A stretch of 64,000 nucleotides of DNA from Aliiruegeria lutimaris (GTDB lineage: Bacteria > Pseudomonadota > Alphaproteobacteria > Rhodobacterales > Rhodobacteraceae): the NCBI RefSeq assembly GCF_900099935.1, contig NZ_FNEK01000001.1:1-64000 (forward strand), given 5' to 3'. The notes below the pieces were generated by a model. That model saw nothing but the letters and a program-made list of their open reading frames with translations, ran no database searches and was not told the origin of the DNA. The translations under genes and the position numbers were made by a program. Shown in pieces: positions 8,566-19,249 of the stretch (the stretch's first letter is position 1; the number at the start of each line of letters is the position of its first letter).

Positions 8566-9462
8566 ATGTTGTTGCAGAATACTCCCGACCGCCTCGCGCT
8601 GGGCTCGCTGCTCGTTGCCCTCACGGTGCTCGCGCTCAAGATCACGGCCTGGAAAATGACAGGCTCGGTGGCGCTCTATTCGGATGCGATGGAGACGGTC
8701 GTCAACGTTGCCGGCGCAATCATTGCCTGGATGGCGATCCGGTTTGCGGCCCGGCCGCCCGACGCCAACCACCCGTTCGGCCACCACAAGGCCGAAAATT
8801 TCTCGGCAATCGCCGAGGGCACGCTGATTGTCGTCGCCGCGATCCTGATCCTGCAGCAGGCCATCGCCGCTCTATGGGAGCCCGAGTCGCTGGATCTAAG
8901 CGTCGTTGGCCTGTCGGTCAACGCGGCAGCGGCCATGGCTAACCTGCTCTGGTCGCGAGTGTTGATCGGTGCCGGTACGCGCCGTCGTTCTCCTGCGCTC
9001 GATGCAAGCGGGCGCCACCTGATGAGCGATGTCTGGACATCGGTCGGTGTGCTGGGTGGCCTTGGTTTCGCCGCGCTTACAGGTTGGGGCTGGCTCGATC
9101 CACTCATGGCCGTACTCGTGGCCTTCCTGATCCTGCGAGAGGGATGGAAGGTGATCAAGTCCTCTGCCGACGACCTGATGGATTCGGCCGCGCATTCCCA
9201 GGATCGCGAAGTGATCGAAAACGCCGTGCGCGCCTCCTCGGCCGGCGCGCTGCAAATTCACGATCTGCGCACCCGCCGCGCCGGCCAGGCCGTGTTCGTC
9301 GAGTTTCACCTCGTCGTGCCGCGAGAGATGAGCGTCGGGGCGGCGCATGACATCTGCGATCGCATCGAGGCCGCAATCGACGAACAGATCGAGCAGGTCC
9401 GCACGACCATCCATGTAGAGCCCGACTTCCATATCAAGAAACATGGCTTGGAACCGGATTGA
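8566..9462 (+). CDS. Cation diffusion facilitator family metal exporter
   Basis: 298 residues. Six membrane segments are followed by a cytoplasmic C-terminal domain of about 90 residues (the usual ferredoxin-like dimer domain). Metal-site features are SDAME in TM2, HPFGHHKAE in the following loop, and the HLMSD (HxxxD) motif in TM5. These transporters export Zn, Fe, Mn, Co or Cd using the proton gradient; the metal cannot be assigned here. GGTGGAGAG precedes the ATG at 8566. No metal-responsive regulator is adjacent. Confidence 0.93.
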   Translation: MLLQNTPDRLALGSLLVALTVLALKITAWKMTGSVALYSDAMETVVNVAGAIIAWMAIRFAARPPDANHPFGHHKAENFSAIAEGTLIVVAAILILQQAIAALWEPESLDLSVVGLSVNAAAAMANLLWSRVLIGAGTRRRSPALDASGRHLMSDVWTSVGVLGGLGFAALTGWGWLDPLMAVLVAFLILREGWKVIKSSADDLMDSAAHSQDREVIENAVRASSAGALQIHDLRTRRAGQAVFVEFHLVVPREMSVGAAHDICDRIEAAIDEQIEQVRTTIHVEPDFHIKKHGLEPD

Positions 9463-9658
9463 TATGCGCCGGGAAGGCCATGCGCGCAAGGCATAGCGGT
9501 AATCCCAAATCCGCCCAAAACCCGGTTTCATAGCACTAAAACGCTGTTTTGCAGCGCTCACACTGCGACTTGGCGTCCACTTCGTGCAATCTCGCTTGCG
9601 ATAATCCCTCCGCTTCCCTAGGTCGCTCGGGACATCCACAAACATAGGGATCGAATCC

Positions 9659-10588
9659 ATGAAAGCCACACGTGCCGTTCAAAAGATCCTCGCCAATTAT
9701 GAAGGCGAGACTCCCGGCGTGAAGGCCAATCTCTGCCGCATGCTGATGACCGGTAAGCTCGGCGGAACCGGCAAGATGATCGTCTTGCCCGTAGACCAGG
9801 GCTTCGAGCACGGCGCCCTCCGTTCCTTCGGCCCGAACCCGGCCGGCTACGACCCGCATTACCACTACCAGCTGGCCATCGACGCCGGCCTGAACGCCTA
9901 TGCTGCGCCGCTCGCCTCGCTCGAAGCCGGCTCGGACACCTTTGCTGGCCAGATCCCGACGATCTGCAAGATGAACTCCGCCAACTCCCTGATGTCCGGC
10001 ACCGCCGCCAAGGATCAGGCCGTCACTGCTTCCGTGGACGACGCCCTGCGCATCGGCGCCTCCGCGATCGGCTTCACGATCTACCCCGGCTCCGACGCCA
10101 TGTTCGACATGTTCGAGGAGATCGTCGAGCTGCGCAAGGAAGCCGCTTCCAAGGGCCTGCCGACCGTGATCTGGTCCTACCCGCGCGGCGAAGGCATCAC
10201 CAAGGAAGGTGAAACCGCGATCGACGTTGACAGCTACGCCGCCCACATGGCCGCGCTGCTCGGCGCCCACATCATCAAGATCAAGCTGCCCTCCGACCAC
10301 ATCATGCAGGACGAGGCCCGCAAGGTGATCGAAGACACTGGCGTCGACATCTCGACCCAGGCCGCCCGCGTCAAGCATTGCGTCGACGCCTGCTTTGCCG
10401 GAAAGCGCATCGTGATCTTCTCCGGCGGCGCCGCGAAGGGCGCCAACGCCGTCTACGACGACGCCCGCGCCATCCGTGACGGTGGAGGCAACGGCTCGAT
10501 CCTCGGCCGGAACGCCTTCCAGCGTTCGCGCGAAGACGCCCTCAAGCTCTTTGCCGACCTGATCGACATCTACAAGGGCAAGGCCTGA
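9659..10588 (+). CDS. Fructose-bisphosphate aldolase class I, DhnA/FbaB type
   Basis: 309 residues. It cleaves fructose 1,6-bisphosphate reversibly to two triose phosphates. This is the archaeal-type class I (Schiff-base) aldolase: the early PVDQGFEHG segment, WSYPRGEG, the lysine segment HIIKIKLPSDH and the phosphate-binding GGGNGSILGRNAFQR are all present. No class II metal motif is seen. It is followed by its own terminator. The 196-base gap upstream holds its promoter region. Confidence 0.93.
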   Translation: MKATRAVQKILANYEGETPGVKANLCRMLMTGKLGGTGKMIVLPVDQGFEHGALRSFGPNPAGYDPHYHYQLAIDAGLNAYAAPLASLEAGSDTFAGQIPTICKMNSANSLMSGTAAKDQAVTASVDDALRIGASAIGFTIYPGSDAMFDMFEEIVELRKEAASKGLPTVIWSYPRGEGITKEGETAIDVDSYAAHMAALLGAHIIKIKLPSDHIMQDEARKVIEDTGVDISTQAARVKHCVDACFAGKRIVIFSGGAAKGANAVYDDARAIRDGGGNGSILGRNAFQRSREDALKLFADLIDIYKGKA

Positions 10589-10630
10589 TCCTTCGCCTGC
10601 GGGCGGTATGACTGCCCGACAATCGAAAAT

Positions 10631-10665
10631 GACCCCGTGCGCAATCGCGTGCGGGGTCTTTCGTT
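10631..10665 (+). terminator. Terminator of the aldolase gene
   Basis: GACCCCG and CGGGGTC arms enclose an imperfect GC-rich stem and are followed by TTTCGTT, 42 bases after the stop. The stem has two internal mismatches. Confidence 0.75.
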
Positions 10666-10735
10666 CAAAAAGCGGAAATTGTTGCCGTTTCACGAGGGAG
10701 CCAGGAGTCCAGAAGCACGCGCTTCGCGCTCGATA

Positions 10736-10850
10736 AACGATCCTGCGGATCGTGCCTCCGGCAGGGATATTTCTCGTCAGAAGAAACCGTCAGGCTCACC
10801 CGTTTTTCTTCTGACCGGAAATATCCCGGGGGTTTGGGGCAGCGCCCCCA
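10736..10850 (+). repeat. Structured intergenic repeat, copy C
   Basis: It has the perfect palindrome ACGATCC-TGC-GGATCGT, then CCTCCGGCAGGGATATTT. A perfect 11-bp inner stem follows (GTCAGAAGAAA with TTTCTTCTGAC), then AAATATCCCGGGGG and GGGGC-AGC-GCCCC. The GCGCTC tetraloop hairpin is absent here. It lies between the aldolase terminator and ilvN in a 409-base gap without a gene. Confidence 0.85.
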
Positions 10851-10997
10851 ATCTCCGAAATTGGCCTGCTATCACCAGCAGCCGAAATCTTCGGAACGCC
10901 CTGTTACCTGCGGCGGAAATATCCTTTCCCCCTCGCTTTCACCGTTGTATGCAAGGCGACGCATCCGCGAAATCTGCGCTAGAACCGAGGAAAGTCC

Positions 10998-11561
10998 ATG
11001 TCCGCATTGAAGATCGAGAAAGGCTCGTCGAAGCACTCCGCCTATGATCTGCGCAACCCCAACCAGGAGGTTATCGAAACGCACACCCTGGCCGTGGTAG
11101 TGGATAACGAGGCCGGCGTATTGGCACGGGTAATCGGGCTGTTCTCGGGCCGTGGCTACAATATCGAAAGCCTCACCGTGGCCGAGGTGGACCATACCGG
11201 CCACCGCTCTCGGATCACCGTAGTCACCACCGGCACGCCGGAAGTGATCGAGCAGATCAAGGCCCAGCTTGGCCGCATGGTGCCGGTGCATGCCGTGCAT
11301 GATCTGACCATCGAAGGCCCTTCGGTGGAGCGCGAGCTCGCCCTGCTCAAGGTCGCAGGTACCGGTGACAAGCGTGTCGAAGCGTTGCGGCTGGCGGATA
11401 TCTTCCGCGCCAATGCGGTCGATTCGACGTTGGAGAGCTTCATCTTCTCGATTGCCGGCTCCCCGGAGAAGATCGACGCATTCACTGACCTGATGCGCCC
11501 ACTCGGGCTTGTCGAGATTGCCCGCACCGGCGTCGCCGCCCTGACGCGTGGCTCCGAATGA
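10998..11561 (+). CDS. ilvN: Acetolactate synthase small (regulatory) subunit
   Basis: 187 residues with an N-terminal ACT domain (ETHTLAVVVDNEAGVLARVIGLF, then RGYNIESL) and a C-terminal ALS_ss_C domain. It activates the large subunit and confers valine feedback inhibition in branched-chain amino acid synthesis. The large-subunit gene, normally adjacent, is not upstream; the aldolase gene and a structured repeat lie there instead. An AACCGAGGAAAG site precedes the start. A terminator follows. Confidence 0.95.
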   Translation: MSALKIEKGSSKHSAYDLRNPNQEVIETHTLAVVVDNEAGVLARVIGLFSGRGYNIESLTVAEVDHTGHRSRITVVTTGTPEVIEQIKAQLGRMVPVHAVHDLTIEGPSVERELALLKVAGTGDKRVEALRLADIFRANAVDSTLESFIFSIAGSPEKIDAFTDLMRPLGLVEIARTGVAALTRGSE

Positions 11562-11590
11562 CGCGGCCAGTCGACTGAATGATAGAGAAA

Positions 11591-11620
11591 TTCCGGAGCC
11601 GCGAGGCTCCGGTTTCGTTT
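11591..11620 (+). terminator. Terminator of ilvN
   Basis: CCGGAGCC-GCGA-GGCTCCGG (8 bp, GNRA loop) is followed by TTTCGTTT, 30 bases after the ilvN stop. It also sits right at the end of the convergent gene and may serve both strands. Confidence 0.85.
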
Positions 11621-12306
11621 CAGACGACCTGAACTTTCATTTCTCCAAGGCCCTCGACCGACGCCTCCAGCAAATCCCCACGCTCGACGGGGCCAACGCC
11701 CGAGGGCGTGCCGGTCAGAATGACATCGCCTGCGGAAAGCTCGAAAAACTCCGACAGGTAGGAGATCATCTCTGGCACTTTCCAGATCATCTGTGCGAGG
11801 TCGCCCTGCTGGCGCAGCGCTCCGTTCACCTTGAGCGACACCTCCCCCGCGGATGGGTGGCCAATCTCGCTCGCCGGCACCAGCGGACCGACCGGGGCCG
11901 AATGCTCAAACGCTTTTCCAATCTCCCAGGGACGCCCCATCTTTTTCATCTGCCCTTGCAGATCGCGCCGCGTCATGTCGAGCGCAACAGCATAGCCGTA
12001 AACATGGTCAAGCGCCTGGGCGACCGGGATGTCGCACCCGCCCGACTTCAAGGCGACCAGCATCTCTACCTCGTGATGCACGTCCGCACTCTGCGCGGGA
12101 AAGGGAAACTGCCCGGAGGCGTCGAGATTTTCGGCGTTCTTCTGAAAGAAGAAGGGCGGCTCGCGATCCGGGTCATGCCCCATCTCGACGGCATGGTCCG
12201 CATAGTTGCGCCCGATGCAATAGACCCGGCGAACCGGAAAGACGCCCTCGGCGCCGCGCACCGGAAGGCCCACAACGGGCGGGGGAGCGATTACGAAACG
12301 GGACAT
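11620..12306 (-). CDS. Fumarylacetoacetate hydrolase family protein
   Basis: 228 residues, the FAH C-terminal domain alone, similar to fumarylpyruvate hydrolases and acylpyruvases. Motifs: YCIGRNYADHAVEMG, PPFFFQKN, HHEVEMLVAL with metal-binding Glu residues, and a C-terminal GDVILTGTPSGVGPV. It probably hydrolyses a carbon-carbon bond in a 2-oxo acid from aromatic catabolism; the exact substrate is open. GAAGGGG precedes the ATG at 12306. It is just downstream of ccmG in the same orientation. Confidence 0.9.
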   Translation of the reverse strand: MSRFVIAPPPVVGLPVRGAEGVFPVRRVYCIGRNYADHAVEMGHDPDREPPFFFQKNAENLDASGQFPFPAQSADVHHEVEMLVALKSGGCDIPVAQALDHVYGYAVALDMTRRDLQGQMKKMGRPWEIGKAFEHSAPVGPLVPASEIGHPSAGEVSLKVNGALRQQGDLAQMIWKVPEMISYLSEFFELSAGDVILTGTPSGVGPVERGDLLEASVEGLGEMKVQVV

Positions 12307-12337
12307 GTTTCCCCTTCTGCGACCACTGGGGAAGCGA

Positions 12338-12889
12338 TCACTCCGAAGCCGCGGCCTCGGCAATGGCCGGGCGAATGGTCTTTTCCATCACCGAGCTGGT
12401 AATCGGGCCAGCGAAGCGGGTGATGATCTTGCCGCTGGCGTCGATGACGAAGGTCTCCGGCACGCCGTAGACGCCCCAGTCGAGCCCCGTGCGGCCGCTC
12501 TTGTCGGAACCGGCAAGCGTGTAGGGGTCGCCAAGACCGGCCAGGAAGGCCGTGCCCTTGGCATCGGTATCCTTGTAATTCACACCGTGGATCTCGATCC
12601 CTTCGGCGGCCAGCGCCATCAGGTTGGGATGCTCGACCCGGCAGGGTGCGCACCAGCTTGCCCAGAAATTCACCAGCTTCACACCGCTCTCGCGCAGCGC
12701 TTCGTCCGTCAGCATCTGCTTGCCGGCGAAGGGTTCGAGTTGCAACGGGGGGGCGGGCTGCCCTTTCAGAGCCGTCGGTAGCAGATCGGGGTTATCCCGC
12801 TGCATTCCGAAGAAGAACAACGCCGCCACGCCGAGAAAGATCACCGGCGGCAGGATCATCATGAAAGAGACGCGTTTCTTCTCAGCCAT
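12338..12889 (-). CDS. ccmG: Thiol:disulfide interchange protein CcmG/DsbE
   Basis: 183 residues. One N-terminal membrane segment (VSFMMILPPVIFLGVAALFF) anchors a periplasmic thioredoxin domain with the active site WASWCAPC and the later cis-proline segment GVYGVPETF. It reduces the CXXCH cysteines of apocytochrome c or of CcmH before heme attachment. The start MAEKKRVSF at 12889 fits the family better than the upstream ATG at 12937. It overlaps ccmD by 8 bases. Confidence 0.95.
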   Translation of the reverse strand: MAEKKRVSFMMILPPVIFLGVAALFFFGMQRDNPDLLPTALKGQPAPPLQLEPFAGKQMLTDEALRESGVKLVNFWASWCAPCRVEHPNLMALAAEGIEIHGVNYKDTDAKGTAFLAGLGDPYTLAGSDKSGRTGLDWGVYGVPETFVIDASGKIITRFAGPITSSVMEKTIRPAIAEAAASE

Positions 12890-13064
12890 CCGTGGCACTT
12901 CCCTTGCCCGACCTGTTCTTCCGCGCCGCTTCGACATCGCGCAGCGCCCGTCTCGTTCTCGCAGAGTGGCGCAGCGAGATCAGCAGCAAAGCGACCATCA
13001 ACGCGATTGTGACCGCATAGGCCGAAAGCACTTCGGCGGCGTATTTTCCAAGCTCCGGCATCAT
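12882..13064 (-). CDS. ccmD: Heme exporter protein CcmD
   Basis: 60 residues with one membrane helix (VLSAYAVTIALMVALLLI) and a basic C-terminus, as expected for CcmD. It helps release holo-CcmE from the CcmABC complex. Its ATG overlaps the ccmC stop (ATGA). Position between ccmC and ccmG and topology identify it more than sequence does. Confidence 0.88.
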   Translation of the reverse strand: MMPELGKYAAEVLSAYAVTIALMVALLLISLRHSARTRRALRDVEAARKNRSGKGSATDG

Positions 13065-13831
13065 GACATCCGCTCCCGCGCCTGAAGCGCTTTCATCCGG
13101 CGGGCGCGCACTTCGGTCCGGGTCCGCACGAGGAGCAGCAGAATGAAAAAGCCCACGAAGCCGGCCATGCTAATGAAGAGCGGCACGGCAAAGATGTTGC
13201 TGACCCGTTCCTCCGTGTCCCCCGTCACGGCCCCAGCCCGAAGCACCGATGCGCCCTGGTGCAGGCCCTGGTTCCAGAAGGCCAGCGCATAGCGGGAGAG
13301 CACGGCAAAAACGGAACCGACAATGCACAGGACGGAGGTAAGCTCGGCGGCCGTGTCGTCATTGTCGATCGCGGCCCAGAGCGCCATGTATCCGAGGTAG
13401 AACAGGAACAGCACGAGGAACGAGGTCAGCCGCGGATCCCAGGCCCACCAGGTGCCCCACATCGGCTGCCCCCAGATGGCACCGGTCGCAAGCGCGATAA
13501 GCGTCATCGTGGCCCCGACAGGCGCGGCGGCCTTGGCGGCGAGTGCCGAGACGTGGTGGCGCCGGATCAGCCAGATCAGCGAGGCCACGAGCATCATCAT
13601 CCAGGCATTGATGGCAACCATCGCCGAGGGCACATGGATATAGATGATCTTGACCGTCGATCCCTGTCGATAATCGTCTGGGGTGAAAAAGAATCCCCAG
13701 GTCAGGCCAATCAGCAGCGCGACGGCGGTTCCGACCGCCACGAATGGCAGCAGGAAGCCGGAAAGCGCCATGAAACGGCGGGGATTCGCATATTCCCAGA
13801 GCGATGTGGGTTTGGGCAGACGTTCAGACAT
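13061..13831 (-). CDS. ccmC: Heme ABC transporter permease CcmC
   Basis: 256 residues with six membrane segments and the heme-binding tryptophan-rich motif GTWWAWDPRLTS between the third and fourth; IIYIHVPSAMVAINAW is also typical. It presents heme to CcmE in the periplasm during cytochrome c maturation. MSERLPKPTSLW at 13831 is preferred as start; the ATG at 13849 has its Shine-Dalgarno sequence too close. Confidence 0.96.
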   Translation of the reverse strand: MSERLPKPTSLWEYANPRRFMALSGFLLPFVAVGTAVALLIGLTWGFFFTPDDYRQGSTVKIIYIHVPSAMVAINAWMMMLVASLIWLIRRHHVSALAAKAAAPVGATMTLIALATGAIWGQPMWGTWWAWDPRLTSFLVLFLFYLGYMALWAAIDNDDTAAELTSVLCIVGSVFAVLSRYALAFWNQGLHQGASVLRAGAVTGDTEERVSNIFAVPLFISMAGFVGFFILLLLVRTRTEVRARRMKALQARERMS

Positions 13832-13887
13832 GACGCGGAGCCTATTCATTCCTTATGGACGGCTCAACAGCGCCGTGCTGCACATTT

Positions 13888-14544
13888 TCAGCGCAGGTTG
13901 ATGCGGATTGCCGCAGCCGAGGCAAAGGGGAGGAGCGCGACCGTTGCAAGCGTGATGCCTGCCAGCAGCGCCAGTGGCGTATCGGCGGGCATGCCCTGCG
14001 TGCCGCGGCGTGCGACTTCGGCCCCGAAGATCAGCGTGGGTACATAGAGCGGCAGCACGATCAGCGAGAGCAGCAGCCCACCCCGCTTGAGCCCAACCGT
14101 CAGCGCCGCACCGAAAGTTCCGATCACCGAGAGCGCAGGCGTGCCGATGGCGAGCGAGAGCGTGAGCCAGAAGAATCCTTCCGCCGGCAGATGGAGCAAC
14201 ACCCCGAGCAAGGGTGCGGCGAGCGTCAACGGCAGGCCCGTGGTCAACCAATGGGCGAAGGCCTTGAGCGTGGCCACGCCTTCGAGCGGGATCGGGGCGG
14301 TTGCGAGCAGCTCCAGCGAGCCGTCCTCGAAATCGAGTGCGAGGATCCGGTCCAGCGAGAGCAGGCAGGAGAGCAGTGCACCGAGCCAGAGGATACCGGC
14401 GGCGATGGTTGCCAGCGTCGCCGAGTTCGGCCCCACGGCGAAAGGGGTGAGAGTGACGACGATCAGGAAGAAGGCCAGCGCGAGGCCGAAGCCGCCGCCC
14501 GCGCGCACCGAGAGCGCGAGGTCACGTTTGAGAAGGGCCATCAC
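13888..14544 (-). CDS. ccmB: Heme exporter protein CcmB
   Basis: 218 residues with six membrane segments. The segment [21 protein letters not shown] is characteristic of CcmB. It forms the permease of the CcmAB ATPase needed to release heme-loaded CcmE. Its start overlaps the ccmA stop by four bases (ATGA), which implies coupling. A gap of 56 bases separates it from ccmC. Confidence 0.96.
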   Translation of the reverse strand: MMALLKRDLALSVRAGGGFGLALAFFLIVVTLTPFAVGPNSATLATIAAGILWLGALLSCLLSLDRILALDFEDGSLELLATAPIPLEGVATLKAFAHWLTTGLPLTLAAPLLGVLLHLPAEGFFWLTLSLAIGTPALSVIGTFGAALTVGLKRGGLLLSLIVLPLYVPTLIFGAEVARRGTQGMPADTPLALLAGITLATVALLPFASAAAIRINLR

Positions 14545-15161
14545 AGGAAGGCCTCGTGGAAATCTTCATGCGGATCCTCGGGCGCCTCGGCCTTGAAGGG
14601 GCCGAGCTGCAGGACCTCGCCGTCAAGTCCGAGATCGATATGGGTGGCGATTACCGCTCTGCCACCCTGCGCCAGGTGCCGCTCGACCGCGCTTGCGAAA
14701 AGCGCGACGGAATCGGTGTCAAGCGAAACGGTCGGCTCATCCAACAGCCAGATCGGCCGGCCGGTCACGGCCATCCGCGCCAAACCCAAGCGGCGTTTCT
14801 GCCCGGCCGAGAGACTGCCTGCGGGGCGTTCGACTAGGGTTTCCAGGTTGAAATCCCGCAGGGCGTTCGAAATATCGAGCATCCCGTGCAGCTTGGCCCA
14901 GAAAGTGAGGTTCTCGCGCACACTGAGCGTCGCCTTGATCCCGTCCGCGTGGGAGGCATAGGCCATGGCCTCGGGTCCGGGCTCCACGCTGCCGGAATCA
15001 GCGAGCTGTAGCCCGGCAAGCGTGCGCAAGAGCGTCGTCTTTCCGATACCGTTCGGTCCGCGCAGCACAACGGCCCTGCCCGCCGAGACGCGGAAGCTCA
15101 CGGCTTCCAACACGCGCATGCCGCCGCGCGTGACGGCGAGATCAGTCACATTCATTTCCAT
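14541..15161 (-). CDS. ccmA: Cytochrome c biogenesis ATP-binding protein CcmA
   Basis: 206 residues. Walker [10 protein letters not shown], signature [13 protein letters not shown], Walker B PIWLLDEP and the switch histidine in VIATHID are all present. It powers the CcmAB(C) complex. It is the first gene of the ccmABCDG operon; the structured repeat (copy D) lies just upstream. The multiheme cytochromes at 40-43 kb would depend on this system. Confidence 0.96.
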   Translation of the reverse strand: MEMNVTDLAVTRGGMRVLEAVSFRVSAGRAVVLRGPNGIGKTTLLRTLAGLQLADSGSVEPGPEAMAYASHADGIKATLSVRENLTFWAKLHGMLDISNALRDFNLETLVERPAGSLSAGQKRRLGLARMAVTGRPIWLLDEPTVSLDTDSVALFASAVERHLAQGGRAVIATHIDLGLDGEVLQLGPFKAEAPEDPHEDFHEAFL

Positions 15162-15292
15162 GAAAGCCGGTCTAACGCAGGCTCGCGTGGCGTAAAAGCA
15201 GGGAATGCCGAACCGGGTCGGAGCAGCGTTGAAACTGGCGCAATGGCCGCAACCAGGACCCTGCCGTCATTTGCGTGGTCCAGGTCCTGTGT

Positions 15293-15427
15293 GGGAACGA
15301 TCCTGCGGATCGTGCCTCCGGCGGGGATATTTGTCGAAAGAGGATGATCATCGGATATAGAGATCTCCTCTTTCGAAAAATATCCTGGGGGGAGCGCTCG
15401 CAAGAGCGCGGGGGGCAAAGCCCCCTT
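15293..15427 (+). repeat. Structured intergenic repeat, copy D
   Basis: The most complete copy. It has ACGATCC-TGC-GGATCGT, then CCTCCGGCGGGGATATTT. A perfect 10-bp inner stem follows (CGAAAGAGGA with TCCTCTTTCG), then AAATATCC, GCGCTC-GCAA-GAGCGC and GGGGGC-AAA-GCCCCC. It fills the 302-base gap between ccmA and the Mth938-like gene and is oriented against their transcription. Confidence 0.88.
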
Positions 15428-15463
15428 TCGCCGCCGGTGGTCGAGACGTCACACCAACCCGTC

Positions 15464-15829
15464 TTAACAATCCCCCGGCAACGGCAAAACCGCGGCGGCG
15501 AGCCGGCGTCCTTCGCTTAGAAGCACGTTGTAGGTCCGGCAGGCCGAGCCGGTCGACATCAGTTCAATCCCGATCCCGGCACCTTCAAGCGCGCGGCGCA
15601 GGTCAGCGGGGATCGGTGTCATGTCCGCGCCGGTTCCAAGCAGCACAAAGTCGATCTGCTCTCGCAGGTTCGCGATCGTCGCGCTGTCTGCGAAGCCCGC
15701 CCAAGGATGAACCCCCGATGGCGCGACGACAAGGCTACCTTCATGCACCTTGCCCCCGAGGCGAAAGAAACCGGGGCCGTAGCCATCGAAAGGCGTGCCT
15801 TGCGGGTAGCTGACTTCCTTGAAATCCAT
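15464..15829 (-). CDS. Mth938-like domain protein (DUF498)
   Basis: 121 residues matching the Mth938/NDUFAF3-like fold: an early SYPQGTPFDGYGPGFFRLGG segment, VHPWAGFADSATI, then DFVLLGTGADMTPIP and STGSACRTYNVLLSEGRRLAAAVLPL. In mitochondria the relative NDUFAF3 helps assemble complex I; the bacterial role is unproven. It is 7 bases downstream of the TSUP gene and belongs to the yajC-secD-secF operon. Confidence 0.9.
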   Translation of the reverse strand: MDFKEVSYPQGTPFDGYGPGFFRLGGKVHEGSLVVAPSGVHPWAGFADSATIANLREQIDFVLLGTGADMTPIPADLRRALEGAGIGIELMSTGSACRTYNVLLSEGRRLAAAVLPLPGDC

Positions 15830-15836
15830 ACGATCC

Positions 15837-16589
15837 TCATCCGAAAATGGGCAGGGCGAGCAATGCCGATGCCGCGATCAGCCCGTGGGCCAAGAAGCGA
15901 TACATCCTCGCGCGGGCCGGGTCAAAAAGCTGGGCACCGAGCATGTTACCAAGGGTGCTGGGGATCATCAGGATCAGACCCAGAACAACTGCATGAATCT
16001 CGAGAAGGCCGCGAAAATGGAGCGCCGCGACTAACAGGATATCGAAAGCGAGGAGGAATAGCAGCGTATTGGCGCGGATTCGGGCGGCGGCGTATTCTCC
16101 GCCGAGATAGGCCAGGATCACCGGCGGGCCCGGCTGACCGGTGAAGCCGCCAAGAAAGCCAGACGCCCCGCCGATCCCGGCAAGCGCGGTCCGGCTGAAG
16201 GTGACATGGTGGCGCCAGCCGCTGGCCAGAAGCGCCACCATGGCGAGCGCCACCAGCGCCACCACCCAGCGGAAGGCTTCCGGGTCCATCCGTTCGAGCA
16301 CCATGATCCCGAAGGGAAGGCAGATCGTGCAGCCTAGGGTGAGCGCGCTGACATCGCGCAGCCCGGCATCGCGCAGGGCCCGGGGCGCGAGCGTCATGGC
16401 GCCAATGATATCGGCGGTCATGATGACCACGATCACCCAGACCGGCGGGATAAAAAGCGCGGCCAGGGGCACAAAAACAAGGGCCGCGCCGAAACCGGCG
16501 AAGCCCCGCACGCAGCCTGCAATGAAGATGATGCCGCAGAGCCAGCCGAGGCCCGGTGTTGCCAGGGCCTCGGCCAGTGCCTCAGGCAT
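15837..16589 (-). CDS. TSUP (TauE/SafE) family membrane permease
   Basis: 250 residues with about eight membrane helices in two repeats. The TSUP signature glycine-rich segments are GCVRGFAGFGAALVFVPLAALF near the N-terminus (split by the helix turn) and GASGFLGGFTGQPGPPVI in the second repeat. The family exports sulfite, sulfoacetate or other small organic anions; the substrate is not deducible. Its ATG overlaps the secF stop by 8 bases. Confidence 0.88.
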   Translation of the reverse strand: MPEALAEALATPGLGWLCGIIFIAGCVRGFAGFGAALVFVPLAALFIPPVWVIVVIMTADIIGAMTLAPRALRDAGLRDVSALTLGCTICLPFGIMVLERMDPEAFRWVVALVALAMVALLASGWRHHVTFSRTALAGIGGASGFLGGFTGQPGPPVILAYLGGEYAAARIRANTLLFLLAFDILLVAALHFRGLLEIHAVVLGLILMIPSTLGNMLGAQLFDPARARMYRFLAHGLIAASALLALPIFG

Positions 16590-17550
16590 CTACATCGGCG
16601 AATTGCGTTCCGCCTCCCTGGCTGGGCTTGGACCAGTCACGCTTCACGCCGAGCCAGAGAAGGATCGGCGAGGCCACGAAGATCGACGAATAGGTGCCGA
16701 CCACGATGCCCCAGATCATCGCGAAGACGAAGCCACGGATCACGTCGCCGCCGAGCGCATAAAGCGCAAACAGCGCGAGCAGCGTCGTGCCGGAGGTCAT
16801 CACGGTCCGGCTCATCGTCTCGTTGATCGAGATGTTGAGCACTTCCATGAGCTGCATCTTCTTGTAGCGGCGCAGATTCTCGCGCACCCGGTCGAACACG
16901 ATCACGGTGTCGTTGATCGAGTAACCGACGATGGTCAGAAGCGCCGCGATGATCGTCAGATCGAAGCGGATCTGCAGCAGGCAGAAAACACCGATCGTCA
17001 ACGTCACGTCATGCACCAGCGCAATCACCGCACCGAGAGAAAACTGCCACTCGAAGCGCAGCCAGATATAGAAAAGCACCGCGGCGATGGAGAACACCAC
17101 CGCCTGTACGGCCGTCCAGACGAGTTCGTTGGACACTTTGGGACCGACGCTCTCGACCGACGGGAAGGTGATCGCCGGATCGACCGATTTGAGCGCGGCT
17201 TCGAGCGCGGCGATGGTCTGCTCGGTGATCGACTCGGCACCTTCCTGGCTCTGGATGCGGACCTGGGCAACATGCTGGTCGGCATCGAAGGAGGCGTCGA
17301 AGACCTCGGTGATCGACACGTCTCCGAGGCCGAGCGGCGCGATGGCCTGGCGGTAGAGGCCGACATCGACCTCTTGCGTGGACTCGGTCCGGATCGTCGT
17401 GCCGCCCAGAAAGTCGATACCGAAATTCAGGCCGACGGCGAAGAAAAGCACCACCGAGACGACCATGGCCAGCGCGGATGCCCCGAAGGTCAGCTTCCAG
17501 CGCTTGAAGAAATCCCAGTTGAAATCGTCGGGAACCAGTTTCAGGCGCAT
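16582..17550 (-). CDS. secF: Protein translocase subunit SecF
   Basis: 322 residues with six membrane helices and a periplasmic domain between helices 1 and 2. Motifs: FGIDFLGGTTIR after helix 1, then the DTVIVFDRVREN segment that carries conserved charged residues. With SecD it uses the proton gradient to pull exported proteins through SecYEG. It follows secD with one base between them. Confidence 0.97.
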   Translation of the reverse strand: MRLKLVPDDFNWDFFKRWKLTFGASALAMVVSVVLFFAVGLNFGIDFLGGTTIRTESTQEVDVGLYRQAIAPLGLGDVSITEVFDASFDADQHVAQVRIQSQEGAESITEQTIAALEAALKSVDPAITFPSVESVGPKVSNELVWTAVQAVVFSIAAVLFYIWLRFEWQFSLGAVIALVHDVTLTIGVFCLLQIRFDLTIIAALLTIVGYSINDTVIVFDRVRENLRRYKKMQLMEVLNISINETMSRTVMTSGTTLLALFALYALGGDVIRGFVFAMIWGIVVGTYSSIFVASPILLWLGVKRDWSKPSQGGGTQFADVDA

Positions 17551-17551
17551 C

Positions 17552-19213
<1,662 letters not shown>

Positions 19214-19249
19214 GTGAGGGATCGCCTTCAGCTATTCCAGGCGGGGGCC

